64,000 nt of DNA from Paenibacillus sp. PK3_47 (GTDB lineage: Bacteria > Bacillota > Bacilli > Paenibacillales > Paenibacillaceae). The DNA is taken from contig NZ_CP026029.1 in the NCBI RefSeq assembly GCF_023520895.1, forward strand, positions 4,216,001 to 4,280,000, read 5' to 3'. Numbering within the stretch: position 1 is the first letter of the stretch; every line of letters begins with the position of its first letter. The notes beneath the pieces were generated by a model. The model was not told where the DNA came from. It saw nothing but the letters and a program-made list of their open reading frames with translations, and did not search any database. A program made the translations under genes and the position numbers. Shown piece by piece: positions 9,109 to 15,867 of the stretch.

Positions 9109-10355
9109 ATGCGCGGAGTGCAGAAGCGCCGGCACCCGGGATGATGGAACTACTGGAGGCGCTGTCGGCATTCAGCGCTCCCGGACCGGGAATTACCCGG
9201 CTGCTGTATACGCCGGAGTGGTGCTCCGCGCAGCATTTCCTCCGCCAAAGGATGGCGGAAGCGGGGCTGGAAGTCACAACAGACCGGGTGGGCAACGTTT
9301 TTGGAAGGCTTAGCGGTTCTGACCCGGAAGGCAAAGTGATTCTGACCGGTTCGCATATCGATACGGTGCGCAGCGGCGGCAAATATGACGGGGCTTACGG
9401 AGTGGCGGCTGCCGTGACGGCACTGAAGGTTCTGCGTGAGCGTTACGGCCAGCCCCTGCGGAGCCTTGCGGCTGTATCCTTCTGCGAGGAAGAGGGCAGC
9501 CGTTTCCCGCTGACCTTCTGGGGCTCGGGCCATGTTACCGGTCTCTATGACGGCAGTGAGGCGCAGGCTTGTGCCGATACCGATGGAGTAACCATACAAA
9601 CGGCAATGGCGGCATGCGGGCTGGGCGGCGGGCCTGATGTAAGCACTGCTCTCCGGGAGGACATCGGAGGTTATGTGGAGCTGCATATTGAACAGGGGAT
9701 TGTCCTGGAGCAGTCCGGACAGCAGATCGGGGTTGTGCAGGCTATAGCGGGTCAGAGACGCATGACCGTGAAGGTCGGCGGCACTGCCAATCATGCCGGG
9801 ACAACGCCGATGCCGCTGCGCCGGGACGCGCTTGCCGGTGCCGCAGAAATGCTGGTTGAACTGGAGCGCTCGGCTGTCCTTGCAGGAGATCCGCTTGTAG
9901 CTACATCGGGCAGGCTGGAGACCTTCCCCGGAACGCCGAATGTCATTCCGGGCGAAGTCCGCTTTACGCTGGATATCCGCCACAGTGAGGCGGAAACGCT
10001 GGACAGCTTTTGCGCCGGAGTATGCAGGGCATTTAAAAGTATCGCTGATAAGCGCGGACTGGCACTTGAAATGGCGACTTCGTTATCGACTGCTCCCGCA
10101 CCGATGGATCTGGAAATGTGCAGGACGCTGGAGCACATCTGCCGGAAGCAAGGCCGGAGTTACCGCACGATGATCAGCGGTGCGGGCCATGATGCCCAGC
10201 TGTTCGTGCCCCGCTGCCCGACTGCGATGATATTTGTGCCCAGCCGGGCCGGAATCAGCCATTCCCCGGAGGAGTTCAGCTCTCCGGAAGAGCTGGCGGC
10301 CGGGCTGGAAGTGTTAATAGCTATGTTATATGAAATGGCCTATAAAGAGAGCTGA
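9105..10355 (+). CDS. allC: Allantoate amidohydrolase
   Basis: An M20-family metallohydrolase (PucF/AllC; about 416 residues from this start) that converts allantoate to ureidoglycine, CO2 and ammonia. Metal-site motifs are TGSHIDTVRSGGKYDG, CEEEGSRFP and ELHIEQG, with GTANHAGTTPM in the dimerisation lid and GAGHDAQ near the C-terminus. The ATG at 9105 overlaps the allantoinase stop (ATGA). An upstream in-frame ATG at 9072 would add 11 residues and cannot be excluded. Function is well supported by sequence and pathway neighbours. Confidence 0.92.
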   Translation: MNARSAEAPAPGMMELLEALSAFSAPGPGITRLLYTPEWCSAQHFLRQRMAEAGLEVTTDRVGNVFGRLSGSDPEGKVILTGSHIDTVRSGGKYDGAYGVAAAVTALKVLRERYGQPLRSLAAVSFCEEEGSRFPLTFWGSGHVTGLYDGSEAQACADTDGVTIQTAMAACGLGGGPDVSTALREDIGGYVELHIEQGIVLEQSGQQIGVVQAIAGQRRMTVKVGGTANHAGTTPMPLRRDALAGAAEMLVELERSAVLAGDPLVATSGRLETFPGTPNVIPGEVRFTLDIRHSEAETLDSFCAGVCRAFKSIADKRGLALEMATSLSTAPAPMDLEMCRTLEHICRKQGRSYRTMISGAGHDAQLFVPRCPTAMIFVPSRAGISHSPEEFSSPEELAAGLEVLIAMLYEMAYKES

Positions 10356-10378
10356 ACAAGCCTGAGGGAGAGATCATC

Positions 10379-11611
10379 ATGAAGCGGTACGAAGATTTGG
10401 CGCCGTCCTTGCGGTGTATTATGACCCCGGGACCGGTGGAGGTCGATCCGCGAGTGCTGCGGGCGATGTCGTTTCCGGTGCTGGGCCAGTTCGATCCTGA
10501 ATTCACCGATATTATGAATGAAACAATGGAGATGCTGCGCCAGCTGTTCAATACACGGAACAAGTGGGCTTACCCCGTCAACGGCACCTCCCGCTCCGGA
10601 ATTGAAGCGGTTATGGTCAGCCTGATTGCTCCGGGGGACCGGGTGCTGATTCCGGTATTTGGCCGTTTCGGCCACCTGCTGCATGAGATTGCCGAACGCT
10701 GCGGAGCAGAGGTGTTCACGGTCGAGACTTCCTGGGGCAGTGTTTTCGCTCCGCAGGAAGTAATATCTGCTATCGAAAAATTCAAACCTGATGTAGTGGC
10801 TGTCGTACACGGTGAAACCTCGACCGGACGTGTTCAGCCGCTTGCAGAGATCGGGCAGGCCTGCCGCAGGCATGACGCCCTGCTGATTGTCGATGCCGTG
10901 GCAACGATCGGCGGTGTGCCGGTCGAGACGGATGCCTGGATGCTGGATGCCGTGGTCGGCGGTACCCAAAAATGCCTGTCCGTCCCCTCCGGTATGGCAC
11001 CGGTCACGTATAATGATCGCGCCGAAGCGAAGCTGCTGAAACGCAAGCAGATCGAACGCGGATTGCGGGCGGCAGATGTCCGGAGGAGTGAACTGCCTGT
11101 TGTGCGCAGCAACTATCTCGATCTTGGCATGCTGCAGGACTACTGGGGTCCGCAGCGGCTCAATCACCATACCGAGATGACCTCCATGCTGTATGCGCTG
11201 CGGGAAGGGCTGCGGCTGGTGCTGGAGGAGGGGCTTGAGGCCCGCCATGCCAGACATATTCTCCATGAGCAGGCGCTGGTAGCGGGACTGGCAGCAATGG
11301 GGCTGCAGCTGTATGGAGATCCGGATTGCAAATTGACTGTAGTCACTTGTGTGATCATCCCTGAAGGAGTGGACGGGGAATCGGTGCAGAGCATGCTGCT
11401 CGGCCGCTTCGGGATTGAAATCGCCAGCTCCTTTGGGCCGCTCAAGGGACAGATCTGGCGCATCGGCACAATGGGATTCAGCTGCCGCGGGAATAATGTG
11501 CTACGCCTGCTCGGTGCACTGGAGGCTGTGCTTTTGCGGCATGGTTATGATCTTCCCTGCGGGCTTGGCGTACAGGCGGCACTTGACGTATATGAGGCAA
11601 AAGTAAGATAA
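10379..11611 (+). CDS. pucG: (S)-ureidoglycine-glyoxylate aminotransferase
   Basis: A 410-residue class-V PLP aminotransferase of the PucG/AGXT type. It transaminates ureidoglycine with glyoxylate to give oxalurate and glycine. The N-terminal TPGPVEVDPRVL is typical of the family. The PLP Lys lies in GGTQKCLSVPSG near residue 199; the Asp that binds the PLP ring nitrogen is in IVDAVATIGG. ATG 10379 follows GAGGGAGAG, 23 bp after allC. As in Bacillus, it closes the ureide branch of the operon. Confidence 0.9.
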   Translation: MKRYEDLAPSLRCIMTPGPVEVDPRVLRAMSFPVLGQFDPEFTDIMNETMEMLRQLFNTRNKWAYPVNGTSRSGIEAVMVSLIAPGDRVLIPVFGRFGHLLHEIAERCGAEVFTVETSWGSVFAPQEVISAIEKFKPDVVAVVHGETSTGRVQPLAEIGQACRRHDALLIVDAVATIGGVPVETDAWMLDAVVGGTQKCLSVPSGMAPVTYNDRAEAKLLKRKQIERGLRAADVRRSELPVVRSNYLDLGMLQDYWGPQRLNHHTEMTSMLYALREGLRLVLEEGLEARHARHILHEQALVAGLAAMGLQLYGDPDCKLTVVTCVIIPEGVDGESVQSMLLGRFGIEIASSFGPLKGQIWRIGTMGFSCRGNNVLRLLGALEAVLLRHGYDLPCGLGVQAALDVYEAKVR

Positions 11612-11650
11612 TCGGTGGAATACGTCAGCCGGTACATCTGCTGATAAGTT

Positions 11651-11725
11651 GTCCGGAGCAGCCGGACGGCATTGCATTACCTGCGAAACGGCTATCGTCC
11701 TGTAAGGGCGGTGAGGCCGTTTTTC
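11651..11725 (+). terminator. Possible attenuator between pucG and ade
   Basis: Two hairpins lie in the 150-bp gap before ade: GTCCGG/CCGGAC around a 5-nt loop at 11651-11667, and AACGGC/GCCGTT with a long loop (11687-11721) running into TTTTT. The second arm plus T-run resembles an intrinsic terminator, but the loop is long. No known purine riboswitch core was recognised. Confidence 0.35.
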
Positions 11726-11765
11726 TTGAATCCAGAAGCAGGATCTCGGAGGGGGAGTGGAAGTC

Positions 11766-13571
11766 ATGACTTTTAAAAGAAAACCATTGGCGGATTGTGT
11801 GCCCGAGCTTGTTGCTACCGCACGGGGGGATCGGCCGGCATCGCTTGTGATCACAGGGGGAAAGCTGGTCAACGTTATTTCGGGCGAAATTCTGGAGGGG
11901 ATGTCAGTCGCCGTGCAGGGCGGGCGTATCGCCTATGTCGGCAAAGATGTCTCCCATACCATTGGCGAGAGCACACAAATTGTTGATGCGGCAGGCAGAT
12001 ACATCGCTCCGGGATTGCTTGACGGGCACTGCCATATTGAGAGCACACAGCTCACTGTGACTGAATTTGCCCGTGCGGTGCTGCCGCTGGGAACAACCGG
12101 CGGCTTCTTCGATGCGCATGAAATCGCCAATGTATTCGGGCTGAAGGGCATCCGGCTGATGCTGGATGAGATGCGCGGCACGCCACTAGCTGCTTATATG
12201 CAGGTGGCTTCCTGTGTTCCGTCGGCAGGGCCGGAGTTCGAGACAACCGGCGCTTCCATCGGTCCTGAGGAAGTCGCAGAGGCTTATACGTGGGGAGAAG
12301 ACGTTATTGCTCTTGGAGAAGTGATGAACTTTCCCGGAGTGGTCTACGGCGACGACAAAATGCTTGGAGAAATCCAGGCCACACTGCGTGCAGGCAGACA
12401 TGTAGATGGTCATTTCACCTGGCCGGCCAGTGACTGGAGGCTTCCCGTCTATGCGGCCGCAGGCGTTACCGGGGACCACGAATGTGTAACCGCCGAGGAT
12501 GTCATTGAACGCGTCCGTCTGGGCATGTATGCCAAAATGCGCCGCGGCTCCGCCTGGCATGATGTCGCCAAGACCATCACGGCGCATACAGAGCACGGGC
12601 TGGATACGCGGCGGATGATGCTGGTGACCGATGACCGCAGCTCGGAATCGCTGCGCGATGAAGGGCATATGGACTTTGTGGTCCGCCATGCGATCTCCCA
12701 GGGCGTGAAGCCGGTTACGGCCTTCCAGATGGCGACGATCAACACCGCCGAGCGCTTCGGGGTTGCCCGTGATATCGGTGCCATTATTCCCGGCTCGTGT
12801 GCCGATATCATTTTGCTGGACGGAAATCTGGCAGATGTAAATGTGGTGATGACCATTGCCGCAGGTGTGGTGGTAGCCGAGAACGGGATCATGACCGCAG
12901 AGCTTCCGGCTTATAAATATCCCGATGAAGTGCTCGCTTCTGTACACTTGCCGCAGATGCCGGTTGCGGAAGACTTTGTAATCCATGCTCCGGTCCAGTC
13001 AGGCAGCCTTTCTACCCGGGTGATTAAGGTGATCGAGAACCATGTGGAGACGGCGGAGCTGATTCTGCAGCTTCCTGTGGCTGACGGCAGGCTGCAGGTC
13101 GGGAACGGCCTCTGCAAAATTGCCGTATTGGAACGCCATAAGGGAACGGGCAATAAATCGGTAGGTGTGGTTGAAGGGATCGGCTTTCATGAGCCGGCTG
13201 CCATAGCGATGACTGTTGCCCATGACAGCCACAATGTGCTGATCATCGGCAACGACGACGAGCTTATGGCCAAAGCGGCCACTGCAGTAGCCGAGGCGCA
13301 AGGCGGAGTCGCCGTAATCACCGCTGACAGCAGGGTGCTGTTCCCGCTTGCGATTGCCGGCCTGATGTCTGCTGAGCCTTTTGAAATAGCTGCCGCCCAG
13401 TCTGCTGCCATCAGCAAGGCGCTGTATGATGCAGGCTGCACGCTGAATTACGCATTTATGACGCTGTCCCTGCTCGCGCTCGCGGTGATCCCGACGCTGC
13501 GGATTTCCGATAAAGGGCTGGTGCGGATTTCTCCGGAAGAGGGGATTCAGCTTGTTCCGCTGTTTTGCTAG
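11766..13571 (+). CDS. ade: Adenine deaminase
   Basis: A 601-residue metal-dependent adenine deaminase (AdeC type), converting adenine to hypoxanthine and feeding xanthine dehydrogenase. Metal-binding motifs are DGHCHIEST near residue 88, FDAHEIANV, the carbamate-Lys/Glu region VIALGEVMNFPG, HVDGHF and VTDDRSS. The C-terminal adenine-deaminase domain is complete. A GTG at 11757 is in frame, but ATG 11766 lies about 9 bp after GGAGGGGGAG and fits better. Full family length. Confidence 0.94.
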   Translation: MTFKRKPLADCVPELVATARGDRPASLVITGGKLVNVISGEILEGMSVAVQGGRIAYVGKDVSHTIGESTQIVDAAGRYIAPGLLDGHCHIESTQLTVTEFARAVLPLGTTGGFFDAHEIANVFGLKGIRLMLDEMRGTPLAAYMQVASCVPSAGPEFETTGASIGPEEVAEAYTWGEDVIALGEVMNFPGVVYGDDKMLGEIQATLRAGRHVDGHFTWPASDWRLPVYAAAGVTGDHECVTAEDVIERVRLGMYAKMRRGSAWHDVAKTITAHTEHGLDTRRMMLVTDDRSSESLRDEGHMDFVVRHAISQGVKPVTAFQMATINTAERFGVARDIGAIIPGSCADIILLDGNLADVNVVMTIAAGVVVAENGIMTAELPAYKYPDEVLASVHLPQMPVAEDFVIHAPVQSGSLSTRVIKVIENHVETAELILQLPVADGRLQVGNGLCKIAVLERHKGTGNKSVGVVEGIGFHEPAAIAMTVAHDSHNVLIIGNDDELMAKAATAVAEAQGGVAVITADSRVLFPLAIAGLMSAEPFEIAAAQSAAISKALYDAGCTLNYAFMTLSLLALAVIPTLRISDKGLVRISPEEGIQLVPLFC

Positions 13572-13604
13572 ATTAAGGTTGTTTGAATAGACAATTATTC
13601 CTAT

Positions 13605-13649
13605 AACAGGGTGTATCTCAACGATTTGGTTGAGTGCATCCTGTTTTTG
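13605..13649 (+). terminator. Intrinsic terminator after ade
   Basis: A long hairpin with arms AACAGGGTG...CTCAAC and GTTGAG...CATCCTGTT around the loop GATTTG, followed by a T-run. It closes the purine block. Confidence 0.85.
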
Positions 13650-13723
13650 TTGTGTAAAAGAGATATATTTAACCAATTCATCACATTTTGAATCAAAATC
13701 TAATAAAATTTTAATGAAAAACG

Positions 13724-13752
13724 TTAACAAATGACTCATAATAGTCGATAAT
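13724..13752 (+). promoter_or_regulatory. Putative sigma-A promoter for the IDEAL-domain gene
   Basis: TTAACA at 13724 and GATAAT at 13747 are separated by 17 bp in an AT-rich stretch about 90 bp before the next start codon. Consistent with a vegetative promoter; by eye only. Confidence 0.45.
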
Positions 13753-13839
13753 AATTTTAAATTAGTTCATTCCACTGGCAAGCCGACAATTAGCTGACAA
13801 GTAAACGGAAGACCAAATATGAGGAACGGGGTGTAAGTG

Positions 13840-14292
13840 ATGATCAGATTAGACACGAAGGACATCGTGAATATCACCAAAAAACAAATTGCCGCTATTT
13901 TTAAAATGGAGCCGGTCGAGCTGAGATTTGTTAACGATTTTCAGGGTGAGCAGTATCTCCTGACAAATGACAAGCTGCATCTCAGCAACAAGCAGTACTG
14001 GGCAAAGGTAATGGATTGTGTCTTTGACAATCATGTCAGACCGGTCCTGATGTGCGAGGTGCTCTACTTCCTGCGCAATGAATTTTTGGAGAGCGACATT
14101 AAGCTGTGCTTCTCTTATGATTTTGCAGAAGGAGCTAACGGAGCCGCTACGGCAACCGCTGAAGTCAGCTTCAATGATTCCCCGGACCTTGCGCCTGAAG
14201 AAATTGAAGAGCTGATTGATTTTGCATTGGCCCTGCAGGACAAGCAATGGTTCGAGGAACTGACCTCCAAATACAAACAATTGACCGCGTAA
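13840..14292 (+). CDS. IDEAL-domain protein
   Basis: A 150-residue protein whose C-terminus carries the IDEAL motif: EELIDFALALQDKQWFEEL, then a short helix ending KYKQL. In Bacillus, IDEAL-domain proteins (YpiB, and the ComK-targeting type) use this segment as a protein-binding helix. The N-terminal 100 residues are a separate small domain I do not recognise (KLHLSNKQYWAKVMDCV...). A GTG just upstream at 13837 is in frame; ATG 13840 after AACGGGGTG is preferred. It stands alone between terminators. Exact partner unknown. Confidence 0.65.
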   Translation: MIRLDTKDIVNITKKQIAAIFKMEPVELRFVNDFQGEQYLLTNDKLHLSNKQYWAKVMDCVFDNHVRPVLMCEVLYFLRNEFLESDIKLCFSYDFAEGANGAATATAEVSFNDSPDLAPEEIEELIDFALALQDKQWFEELTSKYKQLTA

Positions 14293-14329
14293 ATTTCAGA
14301 TACAGTAACAGCAACCGTAGGAATGTAAT

Positions 14330-14374
14330 AAGCCGCTCTGTCCGCAGAATAATCTGTGTGCAGGCGGCTTTTTT
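14330..14374. terminator. Bidirectional terminator
   Basis: The stem AGCCGC/GCGGCT with an inner CTG/CAG extension is followed by TTTTTT on the plus strand. It lies between the convergent IDEAL gene and ferrochelatase and can serve both. Confidence 0.75.
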
Positions 14375-14377
14375 GGT

Positions 14378-15394
14378 TTAGTTAACCCAGCCTGCCGCAT
14401 GTTTGCACACGGTCTGTGCGAGGAACTCTATCCATTGTTCACCGTCGTTTAAGCAGGGGATAGCGGTGAATTGCTCCGGCTGCCCTCCGCCGGCTGCGAA
14501 TTGCTCCCGGCCCTCCACGGCCAGCTCATGCAGTGTCTCCAGGCAGTCTGTTACAAGTCCCGGTGAAAAAATTGCCGGCCTGCAGATCCCGCGTCCGCTG
14601 AGCTCCTGCAGCACTTCAGCCGTGGAAGGGCCAAGCCATTCCTCACGGCCAAAGCGGGACTGGAAGGAAGTCTGCCAGCTTCCTGATTCCCAGTTCATGG
14701 CTTCCGCGAGCAGGCGTGCCGTCTCCTTGCACTGTCCGGGATAGGGGTCGCCGGTCGCAGCATATCTGCTGGGGATTCCGTGAAAGGTCAGTAGGAAGTA
14801 ATCCGGACTTGAACCGGTAAGCGCCAGCTGATCCAGCAGATGCTGCTTCATGGCGGCGATATACCCCGGTTCGTTATAGTAGGCATCTATAAAACGCAGT
14901 GCAGGAACATGCCGTTTGGATACCGGTCCGTTAGCACTGCGCCGTCCAAGCGCGGCAAAGCTTGCAGCATCATAGACAGAAGCGGTTGTAGTCGAAGAGT
15001 ATTGCGGAAACAGCGGAAGAATGATGATTCTGCTGGCTCCCGAGGCTTCCAGCCTGGCCACCGCCTGTTCCATACCCGGTTCACTGTAGGCCAGGCCAAG
15101 CTCTACCTGAAAACGGCTGCCGAGCTGCTGCTGCAGACTTTTACGCTGGGCAAGGGAATGAACCAGCAGCGGAGAACCTTCCTTCAGCCATATTTCGGAG
15201 TAGAGCCTGGCCGAACGGCCGGGGCGCACACGCAGAATAATTCCTCTCAGCAGCGGCTGCCACAGCAGTGGCGGGTAATCGATGATCCGGCGGTCTGAGA
15301 GGAATTTTTTGAGATAAGGACGTACTGCCTTGGGACTGGGAGCTTCAGGTGTTCCGATTTGTGCAAGAATAACTCCGATAGGGGGCTGACTCAT
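14378..15394 (-). CDS. hemH: Ferrochelatase, protoheme (proteobacterial) type
   Basis: A 338-residue ferrochelatase inserting Fe2+ into a porphyrin. The active-site His is in LTFHGIPSRY, followed by DPYPGQCKETA. The C-terminal half (FQSRFGREEWLGPSTAEVL and SPGLVTDCLETLHELAVE) is close to the E. coli/proteobacterial protoheme enzyme. The B. subtilis coproporphyrin ferrochelatase has a different C-terminal region (as I recall, no DCLETL motif). ATG 15394 is preferred over an in-frame ATG 27 bp upstream because AAGGAG lies between them. No other heme gene is adjacent. The substrate, protoporphyrin or coproporphyrin, is not settled by sequence reading. Confidence 0.85.
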   Translation of the reverse strand: MSQPPIGVILAQIGTPEAPSPKAVRPYLKKFLSDRRIIDYPPLLWQPLLRGIILRVRPGRSARLYSEIWLKEGSPLLVHSLAQRKSLQQQLGSRFQVELGLAYSEPGMEQAVARLEASGASRIIILPLFPQYSSTTTASVYDAASFAALGRRSANGPVSKRHVPALRFIDAYYNEPGYIAAMKQHLLDQLALTGSSPDYFLLTFHGIPSRYAATGDPYPGQCKETARLLAEAMNWESGSWQTSFQSRFGREEWLGPSTAEVLQELSGRGICRPAIFSPGLVTDCLETLHELAVEGREQFAAGGGQPEQFTAIPCLNDGEQWIEFLAQTVCKHAAGWVN

Positions 15395-15460
15395 CGTAAG
15401 GAAAGCTCCTTTACATAACATGACATCGCTCTAAAATATCATATGATCCGCAGAAAACGC

Positions 15461-15478
15461 AGTGTGTGACATCACACT
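15461..15478. promoter_or_regulatory. Palindromic operator-like site
   Basis: AGTGTG and CACACT flank TGACAT, giving an 18-bp dyad about 70 bp upstream of the ferrochelatase start. It resembles a CRP/FNR-family half-site arrangement. The regulator is unknown. Confidence 0.45.
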
Positions 15479-15654
15479 TTTGTCTTAACAGGCAGTATAC
15501 GGGAGGATTTGAAAGGAAAAATAAATGTGTTTTTAGCGTTATTTGGTAATAGTGATTTTTTTAATACGGTGTGTGATTTTGTATACAGAGAAGACAAGCT
15601 TCAGTTTGATACCATCAATCCAGAAATTGCCGCCGGGCAGTTTTTATAGAATTA

Positions 15655-15670
15655 TGTGAATTTATTCACC
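15655..15670. promoter_or_regulatory. Fnr/CRP-like box 1
   Basis: TGTGA-N6-TCACC, one base off the B. subtilis Fnr consensus TGTGA-N6-TCACA. Two such boxes lie in tandem, with centres 21 bp apart (two helical turns), upstream of the flavin-binding secreted protein. Confidence 0.55.
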
Positions 15671-15675
15671 CTTTA

Positions 15676-15691
15676 TGTGAAATGTTTCACC
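15676..15691. promoter_or_regulatory. Fnr/CRP-like box 2
   Basis: TGTGAAATGTTTCACC: TGTGA-N6-TCACC with perfect GTGAAA/TTTCAC arms. The 21-bp spacing to box 1 places both on the same face of the helix, favouring cooperative regulator binding. Confidence 0.55.
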
Positions 15692-15719
15692 TTATTCATC
15701 TACATAATGAACAGACATC

Positions 15720-15860
15720 CGGGATAGGCCTGCAGATACGGGAAAGGGGGGATGGCCTCTTATGAAGAGCCGCGGTGCTCTTTGTAAGAAGGGAGAAGTA
15801 ACGGCCAAGGGAAAGACCGTTGTGAAGAGCTACATACTACTGGGGATATGGTAAAGGAGA
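15720..15860 (+). other. Structured 5' leader of the FMN-binding protein gene
   Basis: Between the Fnr-like boxes and the TTG start there is a G-rich leader with several short inverted repeats: GGCCTCTT/AAGAGCC near 15753-15770, GAGC/GCTC near 15767-15781, and AACGG/CCGTT near 15801-15822. No known riboswitch class was recognised. It may simply be an untranslated leader. Confidence 0.3.
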
Positions 15861-15867
15861 ATACGCA

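Noticed and set aside
15720..15860. c-di-GMP or cobalamin riboswitch upstream of the FMN-binding protein
   Set aside because: Inverted repeats exist, but none of the conserved core sequences of those classes could be matched.
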